This document shows, one piece after another, positions 44,661 through 53,906 of a stretch of 64,000 nt of DNA. The translations under genes were made by a program, and so were the position numbers. The notes beneath the pieces are model-generated. The model ran no database searches and was not told the DNA's origin. It saw only the letters and a program-made list of their open reading frames with translations. The DNA lies in NCBI RefSeq assembly GCF_006151805.1, contig NZ_VDDA01000005.1:248001-312000 (forward strand). Direction: 5' to 3'. The stretch comes from Methylobacterium terricola. GTDB taxonomy: Bacteria > Pseudomonadota > Alphaproteobacteria > Rhizobiales > Beijerinckiaceae. Each line of letters opens with the position of its first letter. The stretch's first letter is position 1.

Positions 44661-45678
44661 TCCCAAGGACCCCGATCTCAAGGATACGCCCCTCCTCTCC
44701 GTCGAGAACCTCCAGGTCCATTTCCGCACGCCCGACGGGGTCAACCGCGCGGTCGACGGCGTCTCCTTCGCGATCCGGGCCGGCGAGACCCTGGCGATCG
44801 TCGGCGAATCCGGCTGCGGCAAGTCGGTGACCTCGATGTCGATCCTGCGGCTCCTGCCCGAGCCGCCGGCGCGGCTCGCCGGCGCGATCCGGTTCGAGGG
44901 GCAGGACCTCCTCGGCCTCTCCGAGCGCGAGATGCGCCGCATCCGCGGCAACGCCATCAGCGTGATCTTCCAGGAGCCGATGACCTCGCTGAACCCGGTG
45001 CTGACCGTGGGCCGCCAGATCGGCGAGACCCTGCGCCTGCACCAGGGCCTGTCGCGCAAGGAGGCGGAGGCGCGGGCGGTGGAGATGCTGACGCTCGTCG
45101 GCATCCCTGAGCCGAAACGCCGGGTGCGGGAATATCCGCACCAGCTCTCCGGCGGCATGCGCCAGCGGGTGATGATCGCCATCGCGCTCGCCTGCTCGCC
45201 GAAGCTCCTCATCGCCGACGAGCCGACGACGGCGCTCGACGTCACGATCCAGGCCCAGATCCTCGACCTGATGCGCGACCTCAAGAGCCGGGTCGGCGCC
45301 GCCATCATGCTGATCACCCACGATCTCGGCGTGGTGGCGGAGGTCGCCGACCGGGTGGTGGTGATGTATGCCGGCCGCAAGGTCGAGGAGGCGACGGTCC
45401 GCGACCTGTTCCGCTCGCCCCGCCACCCCTACACGCGGGGCCTGATGGGCGCGGTGCCGCGCCTCGGCGCCGCCGAGCTGCCGGGCGCGCCGCAGCGCCT
45501 CGCCGAGATCCCCGGCATGGTGCCGAGCCTGAAGACCCGCATCGACGGCTGCGTCTTCGCCGGCCGCTGCCCCTCCGTCACCGATCTCTGCCGTAGCCAC
45601 GCCCCGGCCCTGGAGCCCAAGGCGCCGGGCCACCTCGCCGCCTGCCACTACGCGCCCAAGGACGCGCTCGCCGCGTGA
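44653..45678 (+). CDS. Peptide-type ABC transporter ATP-binding protein (DppD-like)
   Basis: 341 residues from the ATG at 44653, inside the end of the preceding gene. Walker [10 protein letters not shown]-loop [10 protein letters not shown], signature [15 protein letters not shown], Walker [13 protein letters not shown]. The C-terminal oligopeptide-transporter region has the Cys cluster [12 protein letters not shown]. It ends in a GTGA overlap with the next ATPase gene. Confidence 0.95.
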   Translation: MPDPKDPDLKDTPLLSVENLQVHFRTPDGVNRAVDGVSFAIRAGETLAIVGESGCGKSVTSMSILRLLPEPPARLAGAIRFEGQDLLGLSEREMRRIRGNAISVIFQEPMTSLNPVLTVGRQIGETLRLHQGLSRKEAEARAVEMLTLVGIPEPKRRVREYPHQLSGGMRQRVMIAIALACSPKLLIADEPTTALDVTIQAQILDLMRDLKSRVGAAIMLITHDLGVVAEVADRVVVMYAGRKVEEATVRDLFRSPRHPYTRGLMGAVPRLGAAELPGAPQRLAEIPGMVPSLKTRIDGCVFAGRCPSVTDLCRSHAPALEPKAPGHLAACHYAPKDALAA

Positions 45679-46670
45679 CCACACCGCTCCTTGCCGTCAA
45701 CGACCTGCGCAAGCACTTCCGCCTCGGCGGCGGCCTGATGGGCCGCGGCACCCGCAGCCTGAAAGCCGTGGACGGCGTCTCGTTCACCCTGGAGAAGGGC
45801 GAGACCCTGTCCCTCGTCGGCGAATCCGGCTGCGGCAAGTCCACGGTCGCCCGCAGCCTGATGCGGCTGTTCCCGCCGACCTCCGGCCAGGTGGTGCTCG
45901 GGGACACCCGCATCGACGACCTGTCGGCCGGCGCGCTCCGTCCGTTGCGCCGGCGGATCCAGATGGTGTTCCAGGACCCGTTCTCCTCGCTCAACCCACG
46001 GATGCGGGTGCGCGACATCCTGGCCGAGCCGATCCGCAACTTCGGCCTGGCGAAGAACCGCGCCGATCTCGAGTCGCGCCTCGCCGCCCTGATGGAGCGG
46101 GTCGGCCTGCCGCGGGAGGCGCTGTCGCGGTTTCCGCACGAATTCTCCGGCGGCCAGCGCCAGCGCATCGGCATCGCCCGGGCGCTCGCCGCCGAGCCGG
46201 ACCTGATCATCTGCGACGAGGCGGTCTCGGCCCTCGACGTCTCGGTCAAGGCGCAGATCGTCAACCTGCTCCAGGATCTCCAGAAGGAACTGGACCTGGC
46301 GCTGCTGTTCATCTCGCACGACCTCGCCATCGTCGAGCACATGACGCACCGGGTGGCGGTGATGTATCTCGGCAAGATCGTCGAGATCGGCCCGCGCCGG
46401 CAGATCTTCCTGGCGCCCCGGCACCCCTACACCCAGGCGCTGCTCTCCGCCGTGCCGGTGCCGGAGCCCGGCGCCGGGCGCACCCGCATCGTCCTGCGCG
46501 GCGACGTCCCGAGCCCGATCAACCCGCCGAGCGGCTGCCGTTTCCACACCCGCTGCCCGCATGCCTTCGACCGCTGCCGCATCGAGGAGCCGCTCCTCGA
46601 TCCGGTCGGCGGCGGCCATTTCGCGGCCTGCCACCTCGACGGCGCCGCCCTTCCGGCGCAGGCCGCGTGA
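45675..46670 (+). CDS. Peptide-type ABC transporter ATP-binding protein (DppF-like)
   Basis: 331 residues from GTG at 45675 (GTGA overlap). Walker [22 protein letters not shown], signature [15 protein letters not shown], Walker [13 protein letters not shown]. The C-terminal Cys motif [15 protein letters not shown] is typical of DppF/OppF. It completes the importer and is followed 31 bp later by the amidohydrolase gene. Confidence 0.95.
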   Translation: MTTPLLAVNDLRKHFRLGGGLMGRGTRSLKAVDGVSFTLEKGETLSLVGESGCGKSTVARSLMRLFPPTSGQVVLGDTRIDDLSAGALRPLRRRIQMVFQDPFSSLNPRMRVRDILAEPIRNFGLAKNRADLESRLAALMERVGLPREALSRFPHEFSGGQRQRIGIARALAAEPDLIICDEAVSALDVSVKAQIVNLLQDLQKELDLALLFISHDLAIVEHMTHRVAVMYLGKIVEIGPRRQIFLAPRHPYTQALLSAVPVPEPGAGRTRIVLRGDVPSPINPPSGCRFHTRCPHAFDRCRIEEPLLDPVGGGHFAACHLDGAALPAQAA

Positions 46671-46701
46671 CCGGCCTCTCGTGATCATCAGGGGAAGAGT
46701 A

Positions 46702-47841
46702 GTGCAGCACGAACTGATCCTGCGGGGCGCCCGCGTCATCGATCCATCGCAGAACCACGATGCCATCGCCGACGTCGCCTTCGCCAACGGTCTCGTCTCG
46801 GGCTTCGGCCGCGACCTGCGGGCGGGCACGGGGACGGTGGTCCGGGAGATGAACGGGGCGATCGTCACCCCGGGCCTCATCGACCTGCACACCCATGTCT
46901 ATTGGGGCGGCACCTCGCTCGGCATCGACGCCGACGAGTTCTGCCGGCTCTCCGGCGTCACCACCTCGGTCGATACCGGCAGCGCCGGGCCCGGCAACTT
47001 TCCGGGCTTCCGCAAGCACGTGATCGAGCGCTCCGAGGCCCGGATCCTCGCCTATCTCCACGTCTCGTTCGCGGGCATCTACGGCTTCTCGAAGACCGTG
47101 ATGGTCGGCGAGAGCCAGGACATGCGCCTGATGGCCCCCCGCGAGGCGGTCGCGGTGGCCGAGGCCAACCGTGACGTGATCGTCGGCATCAAGGTCCGGG
47201 TCGGCGCCCACGCCTCGGGTACGCAGGGCACGGCGCCCCTCGAGATCGCGCTCCAGGTCGCCGAGGAGACCGGCCTGCCGCTGATGGCCCATATCGACGA
47301 GCCGCCGCCGAGCTACGAGGCGGTGCTGGACATGCTGCGCCCCGGCGACGTGCTCACCCACTGCTTCCGGCCGTTCCCGAACTCGCCCGTCACCGCGCAA
47401 GGCGCCGTGAAGCCGGCGGTGCGGAAGGCGCGCGAGCGCGGCATCATATTCGACATCGGTCACGGCAAGGGCTCCTTCGCCTTCAAGACCGCCCGCGCCA
47501 TGCTGGCCGGCGGCTTCCTGCCGGACACGATCTCGTCGGACGTGCACGCGCTCTGCATCGACGGCCCGGCCTTCGACCAGGTCACCACGATGTCGAAGAT
47601 GCTGTGCCTCGGCATGAGCCTGACCGAGGTCGTCGCCGCCTCGACGGTCAATGCCGCCGTCGCGCTCAAGCGCATGGAATACGGCTCGCTGAAGGTGGGG
47701 GCGCTCGGCGACGCGACGGTGCTGGCCGTGCACGACGGCGCGTTCGACTACGTCGACGTGCTCGGCGAGCACATGACCGGCGACCGGCGGATCACCGCGG
47801 AGGGGGTGGTGCTGCGCGGGCGGTGGTGGCATCCGGTGTAG
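46702..47841 (+). CDS. Amidohydrolase/deacetylase-family metallohydrolase (cog3964 type)
   Basis: 379 residues from GTG at 46702 behind AGGGGA; an upstream GTG at 46681 is less well placed. Binuclear amidohydrolase ligands are visible: H63 and H65 (DLHTHVYWGG), carboxylated K164 (VGIKVR), H197 (MAHIDEPP), H220 (LTHCF) and D280 (SSDVHAL). Relatives were once annotated as dihydroorotases; studied members cleave acetyl-(R)-mandelate. It follows a peptide-type importer, so it probably deacylates the imported compound (inference). Confidence 0.88.
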   Translation: MQHELILRGARVIDPSQNHDAIADVAFANGLVSGFGRDLRAGTGTVVREMNGAIVTPGLIDLHTHVYWGGTSLGIDADEFCRLSGVTTSVDTGSAGPGNFPGFRKHVIERSEARILAYLHVSFAGIYGFSKTVMVGESQDMRLMAPREAVAVAEANRDVIVGIKVRVGAHASGTQGTAPLEIALQVAEETGLPLMAHIDEPPPSYEAVLDMLRPGDVLTHCFRPFPNSPVTAQGAVKPAVRKARERGIIFDIGHGKGSFAFKTARAMLAGGFLPDTISSDVHALCIDGPAFDQVTTMSKMLCLGMSLTEVVAASTVNAAVALKRMEYGSLKVGALGDATVLAVHDGAFDYVDVLGEHMTGDRRITAEGVVLRGRWWHPV

Positions 47842-48148
47842 AGCGAGCCCCGGCGCGGTGAATGCCGGCTCTTCGAGGACAAGCGGCCCCATCGGAGGCA
47901 GAGAGCATCGCCCGATCGCCAAGATGGCCGGACGATGCTCGGGCCGCTCAAGCCCGTTCTGGAGAGCCTGCTTGCTCGCCGCTCCGGTGGTCTGGCGCTG
48001 ATGGCGGCGTCTCTCGACATCATCCTGGGCCTCGACGAGGCCGAGAGCCCAGGATTGAACACCGACGACGGTGCCGCACCGGGCGGATCGGTGCAAGCGG
48101 GCACCAGATGTGGGTTTTGATGGCGGCCGAAGCACATGCAGGGGACCG
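47842..48148. other. 307-bp intergenic region
   Basis: No supported gene. Short frames on both strands have no ribosome site or recognisable family. GAGCCCCGGC and GCCGGCTC just after the amidohydrolase stop may form an imperfect hairpin. Confidence 0.45.
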
Positions 48149-48592
48149 ATGTCAGCGGCACCGTCAGAAACCGACATCATCCGCGTGCCCGCCTCCTCAA
48201 CCCTTGGCAAGGCTGCTCTGAAGCTTCGGCACGAGGTCTTCGTCGTTGAGCAGGGCGTGCCCGTCGAAGTGGAGATCGATGCAGACGATCCGACCGCAAC
48301 CCATTTCGTCGCCCTCGTAGAGGGGGAGATAGCTGGAACGCTGCGGGTCGTCTTCAAGCCGGAGCACGCCAAGATCGGCCGCGTCGTCGTCCATCGCGAC
48401 CGACGTGGGTCAGGCATCGCCCGAAAGATGATGATCTGCGCGATGGACTACTGCCGCGGGATCGGCGTCGGTCGCTTCTACCTCACGGCTCAGACCGACA
48501 AGCTTGGCTTCTATGAGAAGCTTGGGTTCGCCGCCTTCGGCGCGGAGTTCATGGATGCAGGTATCCCTCATCTGGCGATGAAAACCTACTGA
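48149..48592 (+). CDS. GNAT-family N-acetyltransferase
   Basis: 147 residues, ATG behind AGGGGA. The GNAT fold shows LRHEVFVVEQGVPVEVEIDADD, in part like ElaA, and the acetyl-CoA loop RDRRGSGIARKMM, then YLTAQTDKLGFYEKLGF. It transfers acetyl groups from acetyl-CoA to an unknown amine. Base composition is slightly less GC-rich than the flanking operons, fitting an accessory region. Confidence 0.9.
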   Translation: MSAAPSETDIIRVPASSTLGKAALKLRHEVFVVEQGVPVEVEIDADDPTATHFVALVEGEIAGTLRVVFKPEHAKIGRVVVHRDRRGSGIARKMMICAMDYCRGIGVGRFYLTAQTDKLGFYEKLGFAAFGAEFMDAGIPHLAMKTY

Positions 48593-49211
48593 TCCGCGTC
48601 CGCACTCCACCCTCGGCAGCCCTTCATGCGGTCGAGCTGATTGGGTTTCGACCCCAGAGATCCGGGGTTCCCCCCGGCTCCGCGACGACGATGGAGAGTT
48701 CGTCCCCGGCCGGTCCACGCAGACAGGCTCTCACCTCGCCTGCGCCCCACGCGGTCGTCCCGCATGTCAGGTGCAACGGCCTGACGATACGTGTGTGCCG
48801 GCCGATGCCTCGCATTCCGCTCGGTGGTGATCCACGGGCCGGCGTGGCATGATCCTCTTCGGTGGGACGATGTCGCTCTCGATTGCTTGCGGCACGTGCG
48901 CGATCCGCCGCGATCACAACACCGCCTGAACGATCAACTCCGCCGCGAGATCGTCACCGATGGCGCCGTCCCCCGACTGGCTCGTCGGCGGGGCCACGCT
49001 TGGAGGACAGAATCACGACGTCCTCCTGGCAGAACGCGACAACATCGATCGCGCATCTCTCGAAACGTCACCGCCGGACATGTGTTGGGCTTATTTTCCG
49101 GGTGACTCTCTTGGTCTTGCTGAGAATTAAGAAAAAACTAGTGATCTCCGCGGAACTGCCGTCGCATTTAAGCGGCGGTAAGCGGCGGCCGTGGGACGCT
49201 GAAGGTGGAGG
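48593..49211. other. 619-bp gap without a supported gene, lower GC at its right end
   Basis: The segment after ~49075 is noticeably AT-richer (poly-A run near 49130) and is the likely promoter area for the diguanylate cyclase. A minus-strand frame at 48624-48917 is open but has no recognisable motif or good start. The rest looks like decayed or non-coding DNA. A short CCGGGG/CCCCGG hairpin lies near 48662. Confidence 0.5.
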
Positions 49212-50666
49212 GTGGTCATCTTGTCGCTGTTGAGCCGTCATATCACTGCACGAGGCCCGTCCTGGACGCGGTCGCTGCTGGGCAGGATTACGATCTTCGT
49301 GCTGGCCTCCGTCATGTTGGCTTACGCGCTGGGTTCGGGCACGGCGCTGCTCATCATGGTCCGGGGTCAATCCCACCAATGGGAACACGATGCCGGCCTT
49401 TACGCTCGGGTGGCCAGCACCGCCTTGCGCGGGATCTACACCTTCGTGTCCGTCCACAGTGATCGCGACGGGCGGGTGAACTGGATCGAGACGGGCCGCC
49501 CGGTGGGCGATGACCAGTCGATCGTGACCACCGGTTTCATGCCGGCCGACGTGCTGGCCCTCGCGTCGGCGCAGACCGGGCAGGACGTGTGGCTGGTGAC
49601 GGCCGACGAGACCGGCAGGCTCACGAGCCTCGACGACAGCCAGGGCCAGGGCTCCGGCCTGCGCGTCTCCTTTCCCGACAGCGACGACCAGGCACCCCGG
49701 CGCCTGTTCACCGGTTGGATCGAGGTCGGATCCTCCACCCATTTCGCGGGATTCATGCCGATCCTGTCCAAGGACGGACGGCTCATCGGGGGGCTGGTGG
49801 CCAGCATCGGTTCGGCCGACGCGCTGCTGGCGGCCCGCAACCAAGCGCTCTGGACACTGACGCTCCTGATGATGGTGACCCTGGCGGTGTCGGCCCTGAT
49901 GGGGGCGATCGCCCTGCGCCGCGCGTTCCGGCCGATCCCGGCCCTGACCGGTGTCCTCACCGCGTTGGCCGACAACGAGACGGGCGTACCGATTCCGTTC
50001 CAGGAGAGGACCGACGAGCTGGGGCAGCTCGCCATCGCCATCGAGAAGCTGCGCTGCGCGGTGGTGGAGCGGGGGCTGCTGCGCCGGATCGGTGAGCATG
50101 CGGCGGTGATGGAGCATCGTGCCCATCACGACAGCCTGACCGGGCTCCCCAACCGGGCCCGCTTCACGGCCCTGCTGGACGCGGCGCTGGAACGGATGGC
50201 GGCCGGTACCGCCGCCTACAACCTGATGCTGCTGGACCTCGACCGCTTCAAGGAGGTGAACGACACCTTGGGTCATGCGGCGGGCGATGCGGTGCTGGTG
50301 GATGTGGGCCGGCGCATGGCGGCGCTGCTCGCGCCCGACGACGTGGTCGCCCGGCTCGGCGGGGACGAATTCGCGCTGCTGCAGCGCGTGGACGGCAATG
50401 ACGGCGTCCAGCGGGCCCACCGCCTCGCCCATGCGATCGTGGCGGCCGTGGCGCGTCCCTTCGCCTATGGCGGCACACCGGTGAGCATCGGCGTCAGCAT
50501 CGGGATCGCCGGCGTACCGGAGGACGGCGCGGAGCGCAGCGTTCTCCTCAAGCGGGCCGATCTCGCACTGTACGTCGCCAAGAAGGAGGGGCGCGGCCGC
50601 GTCGCGCTGCACCGGCCGGGCATGACGATGCGGGCCGAGAGCGACGGCCTGGCGCAGAGCGCCTGA
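49212..50666 (+). CDS. Diguanylate cyclase: membrane sensor, HAMP, GGDEF
   Basis: 484 residues from GTG at 49212 behind GGTGGAGG. One membrane segment (~20-45), a periplasmic sensor (~50-210), a second segment (~215-240), a HAMP-like linker and a GGDEF domain (~310-475). The active-site motif is intact (ARLGGDEF, 383-387), and LDLDRFKEVNDTLGHAAGD is standard. It makes cyclic di-GMP. No EAL domain follows. A binding protein gene begins 39 bp downstream, so the two may share a signal. Confidence 0.94.
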   Translation: MVILSLLSRHITARGPSWTRSLLGRITIFVLASVMLAYALGSGTALLIMVRGQSHQWEHDAGLYARVASTALRGIYTFVSVHSDRDGRVNWIETGRPVGDDQSIVTTGFMPADVLALASAQTGQDVWLVTADETGRLTSLDDSQGQGSGLRVSFPDSDDQAPRRLFTGWIEVGSSTHFAGFMPILSKDGRLIGGLVASIGSADALLAARNQALWTLTLLMMVTLAVSALMGAIALRRAFRPIPALTGVLTALADNETGVPIPFQERTDELGQLAIAIEKLRCAVVERGLLRRIGEHAAVMEHRAHHDSLTGLPNRARFTALLDAALERMAAGTAAYNLMLLDLDRFKEVNDTLGHAAGDAVLVDVGRRMAALLAPDDVVARLGGDEFALLQRVDGNDGVQRAHRLAHAIVAAVARPFAYGGTPVSIGVSIGIAGVPEDGAERSVLLKRADLALYVAKKEGRGRVALHRPGMTMRAESDGLAQSA

Positions 50667-50705
50667 GGCCGGCGGGGCGGGAGCACGTGAGGGGCTGCGA
50701 CGACG

Positions 50706-51641
50706 ATGGAGAACCAGGCGATGCGACGCGGGCGAGGACGGCTCCTGCGCGGGCTGCGGTCCTTGATGGCGATGATCCCGGCGACGGTGGCAGCCTCCTG
50801 CTGGGCCGGACCGTCGATGGCTCAGACCGGGCCTTCCGTGCTGCAGAAGATCGCCGCCGCCAAGCGGATCACGATCGGCTATCGGGCCGGCTACCCGCCA
50901 TACTCGGACGTGATGGACGGCAAGCCTGCGGGCTACGTGATCGATCTCTGCCAGCAGGTCGTGGACGGCCTCCGGCGCCAGCTCGGCATCGATCGGCTCG
51001 ATATCGAGTTCGTGACCATTCCGCTGGCGGCCCGTTTCGTGATGATGCGCGAGGGGCGCATGGACATGGAATGCGCCGCAACCACCATCACGGCGGAACG
51101 GCAGCGACAGGTGAACTTCAGCATCCCCATCTTCTTCACCGCCACCCGCTTCGTGGCGCTGCGGCGGAACGGTTACAAGACCTTCGCGGACCTCGCCGGG
51201 CGCACGGTCGCGTCGCTGGCCGGCACCAGCGAGACCGGGGAGTTGAGCGCGGCCAACAGGCAGCGCAAACTCAACATCGCCATCCTGCTCTGCCGGGAAG
51301 ATGTCGAGGCTTTCGCAGCCGTGAAGTCCGAGCGCGCTGCCGCTTACGTCATGGACGACGTGCTGCTCGCCGGCGTGATGGCGAGCTGGGGCAGGTCGGA
51401 TGACCTCGCCATGTCCGAGGACGCGCTCGGCGCCACGGAAGCCTACGGCATCATGCTGCCGCTGGGCGACGACGCTTTCACCCAGGCCGTGAACGCGGCG
51501 CTGAAGGCCAGCGCCGCGAACGGCCGGTGGAAGGAGATCTACAACGCCTGGTTCCTGACCCCCAACCCCGCCACGGGCCGCAGTCCGAACCTTCCCCTCT
51601 CGCCGGATCTGGAGGCCAGCCTTGCCCGCCTGGGCGGATGA
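50706..51641 (+). CDS. Amino-acid-type periplasmic binding protein (family 3), orphan
   Basis: 311 residues. A signal peptide (LRSLMAMIPATVAASCWAG...AQ) precedes an SBP_bac_3 domain (ITIGYRAGYPPYSDVMDGKPAGYVIDL, split around PPYS; REGRMDMECAATTITAERQ), similar to glutamate/aspartate receptors. No permease or ATPase genes lie nearby. Its closeness to the diguanylate cyclase (39 bp) suggests it may feed ligand information to that sensor instead of, or besides, transport (inference). Confidence 0.88.
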   Translation: MENQAMRRGRGRLLRGLRSLMAMIPATVAASCWAGPSMAQTGPSVLQKIAAAKRITIGYRAGYPPYSDVMDGKPAGYVIDLCQQVVDGLRRQLGIDRLDIEFVTIPLAARFVMMREGRMDMECAATTITAERQRQVNFSIPIFFTATRFVALRRNGYKTFADLAGRTVASLAGTSETGELSAANRQRKLNIAILLCREDVEAFAAVKSERAAAYVMDDVLLAGVMASWGRSDDLAMSEDALGATEAYGIMLPLGDDAFTQAVNAALKASAANGRWKEIYNAWFLTPNPATGRSPNLPLSPDLEASLARLGG

Positions 51642-51766
51642 TGGCGGGGCACCTGCGCGCAAGGCGGTGCGCGCCGCGATCGGTGACGGAGAGGTGCGGA
51701 TCGATCTTGCGGCGTCCGAAGCGGTCGCGGAGGCGGCAGCTCTGGCCCGCCGCTCGTGGCATCATC

Positions 51767-52330
51767 TCAGGCCGCTTCTCGGGCAGCGGCGAGCATCTCG
51801 CCGATCTTAACGAATTTCTCCCGCGGCTTGCCGGCAGCCTGGCCGCGGCTCCGCTCGGCCGCGTCGATCCGGCGCCAGGCGGCGTAGTCGAGGGGCTGCC
51901 CCCTCGTCAGCGCGAGGCGGTTCAGCAAGGCCTCGGCATCCCCGGACGGCGCCGGCAGGGTCGCGAGATCGGCGAGGACGGCCGCCGCGGTTTCGACGCC
52001 GCAGGCCCGGTTCGTCCCGATCGTGCCGCGCGGGCCGCGCTTGCTCCAGCCGCAGGCATAGAGCCTCGGCACCGGCCTGCCCTCCGACTGGACGCGGCCC
52101 CCGACATTCGCGTGAACCCCCGCTTCGGCGTCGTAGGGAACCTCAGCCATCGGCGAGGTCCGCCGTCCGATACTCGCGACGACGAACCCGCAATCGAGCG
52201 CGACTGTCTCCTCCCGTCCCGAGTCTTGGCCGGACCGGCGCAGATGGATGCGCTCCACCCTGCCCTCCCCCGCGAGCGAAGCCGGCTCCAGGCCGAAGCG
52301 GAACATGCAGCGCCGCCGCTTGCGGCCGCC
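51767..52330 (-). pseudogene. C-terminal fragment of ferredoxin-NADP reductase (FprA/adrenodoxin-reductase-like)
   Basis: Only about the last 185 residues of an expected ~450 remain: FRFGLEPASLAGEGRVE, VVASIGRRTSP, then the FAD-binding RLYACGWSKRGPRGTIGTNRACG. The intact 3' end has a normal stop at 51767. Similarity stops near 52330, where an AraC-family reading frame begins on the other strand. This looks like a deletion or rearrangement junction. An ATG at 52306 could still start a 179-residue peptide, but it lacks the N-terminal FAD domain. Confidence 0.75.
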
Positions 52331-52389
52331 TGCTCGACACCTCGAACGGCCTGGGCTGGTCGCATCTCCACGCCGAACGCTGGAGCCAC

Positions 52390-53193
52390 ATGCCCGGCGA
52401 ACTCCCCGCCCTCACCCCCCGGGACACCGAGATCGCCATCCTCCTGCGCGGCCGCTCCTTCGTCGACCGCATCGGCAGCGGACAGCGCCAGCGGACCCAC
52501 GGGCGCCGCGGCACGGTCTGGGTCTGCCCGGCCGGCATCGAGGAGGAATACATCAACATCTCCGACCCGATGGTCGACTGCCTCCACATCTTCCTGCCGG
52601 CGCGTCCCTTCGAGGAGACGATGCTGCGCGATCTCGACGTCGATCCCGCCCGGTTGGAGTTACGTTACGACGTCATCGCGCAGGACCCCTTCATCGACCA
52701 CGTCGCGGGCCGGGTCCTGCAGGAGATGGAGAACCCGAGCGCGGCCGGGCGGCTCCTGGTGGAAACGCTCGGCGTCGCGCTCGCGGCCCACCTCGTCCAC
52801 CGCTATGCCGCGGGGACGATCCGGCCCCACGACAGTGCCGACAAGCCGCTCGACCGCCGCCGCCTCGAACGGGTCGAAGAGTTCATCGCGGCGCACCTGT
52901 CCGATGATTTCGCGGTCTCCGATCTGGCGGCCGTCGCCTGCATGAGCGTCGCCCATTTCACCCGCAGCTTCCGCGCCGCAACGGGGCGAACGCCCTACGA
53001 CTACGTGAGCGGATGCCGCCTCGACCAGGCCAGGCGCCGCTTGCTGACCGAGGATACGCAGATCGCCGAGATCGCCGCCGCGGCCGGATTCTCGTCCCAG
53101 GCGAACTTCACCCGCGCCTTCCGCAAGGCGCTGGGGGTGACCCCGGCCCAGCTGCGGGCCTCTGTCAGGACCAGGACGCCGGCAGGACCGTAG
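52390..53193 (+). CDS. AraC-family transcriptional regulator, possibly 5'-truncated
   Basis: 267 residues from the ATG at 52390, which has GGAG 4 nt upstream. The C-terminal double HTH (~165-260) includes VSDLAAVACMSVAHFTRSF and IAEIAAAAGFSSQANFTRAFR. The N-terminal part is a cupin-like sensor. In-frame sequence before the ATG (RLLDTSNGLGWSHLHAERWSH) resembles the normal N-terminus of this subfamily, but no start codon lies upstream. The native start was probably lost at the junction with the reductase fragment. Confidence 0.87.
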   Translation: MPGELPALTPRDTEIAILLRGRSFVDRIGSGQRQRTHGRRGTVWVCPAGIEEEYINISDPMVDCLHIFLPARPFEETMLRDLDVDPARLELRYDVIAQDPFIDHVAGRVLQEMENPSAAGRLLVETLGVALAAHLVHRYAAGTIRPHDSADKPLDRRRLERVEEFIAAHLSDDFAVSDLAAVACMSVAHFTRSFRAATGRTPYDYVSGCRLDQARRRLLTEDTQIAEIAAAAGFSSQANFTRAFRKALGVTPAQLRASVRTRTPAGP

Positions 53194-53381
53194 CCGCCCC
53201 GGCCGACGTTCGGCCCGCCCTTCGCATGCAAACGTCCGCACCGGTCCGCCGCGGCGGGCCGAAGAAGGCCGGCGCCTGCGCCGCGGAGCGGCAGGGCGGC
53301 GGAAGACCGCGCCCACGCGGAACAAAAGAGCGCGGTCGGCATTCCTCCTGCCTGCCAGCTTGGCTGTTAGGACTGCTGCCC

Positions 53382-53540
53382 ATGACCCTCCTGATCGTCC
53401 TCATCCTGCTCATCCTGCTCTTCGGTGGCGGCGGCAGCTTCTATGGTGGCGGACGCTACCGCAGCGGCGGTCTCGGCATCGGCGGCATCCTGCTCATCAT
53501 CCTGGTGGTGCTCCTGCTGACCGGCCGGATCACGATCTGA
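53382..53540 (+). CDS. Small hydrophobic protein (DUF3309-like)
   Basis: 52 residues. Two short hydrophobic segments (TLLIVLILLILLF and GILLIILVVLLL) flank a Gly/Tyr/Ser-rich stretch (GGGGSFYGGGRYRSGG). The layout matches DUF3309 peptides common in Methylobacterium and Bradyrhizobium; function unknown. AGGA lies upstream of the ATG. Confidence 0.75.
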   Translation: MTLLIVLILLILLFGGGGSFYGGGRYRSGGLGIGGILLIILVVLLLTGRITI

Positions 53541-53546
53541 CCTGAT

Positions 53547-53582
53547 CGTCACCCGCCGTCCTCAGCCCCTCGGCGGGTGACG
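53547..53582 (+). terminator. Perfect 11-bp hairpin after the DUF3309-like gene
   Basis: CGTCACCCGCC pairs perfectly with GGCGGGTGACG (14-nt loop), 6 nt after the stop codon. It is a likely terminator despite lacking a T-run. Confidence 0.55.
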
Positions 53583-53906
53583 TCGGTCCGGCTGCCCTTC
53601 CGGAGGACGCCGCGAGAGCGTCCGGCGGGCAGAGGCCCTGCGCCGATGCCGGGAGCGGGGCGAGCCGGTCCCTGACACGACGAGCCCCGCCGGCCTGGTG
53701 GCGCGGCGGGGCGGGGGCCGGTACGCAACGAGGCCCATGCGCAGGATGACGGGTCGTGGTTAACACGGCCCTCAAGGCGGGCGCGGACGGGGCGTCCGCG
53801 ATGGCGACAGCCGCCGACATTCTTGCCGGGCCGGACGCCGCTCTCCCCCTGCGGGATATGCGCGATGCCCCCGCACACCGCGGCCGCACGAGGCCGCCGC
53901 CCCCCC
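53583..53906. other. 324-bp convergent intergenic region
   Basis: Lies between the hairpin and the stop of the CoA-transferase gene. Open frames here are Arg/Pro-rich with no motif. I see nothing further. Confidence 0.5.

Noticed and set aside
48640..48690. tRNA-like stretch with a stem near TTTCGACCCC and CCGGGGTTCC
   Set aside because: It lacks a proper T-loop and a full cloverleaf; no tRNA can be folded by eye.
48624..48917. 97-codon minus-strand frame in the gap before the diguanylate cyclase
   Set aside because: No ribosome site or recognisable family; considered only as unsupported.
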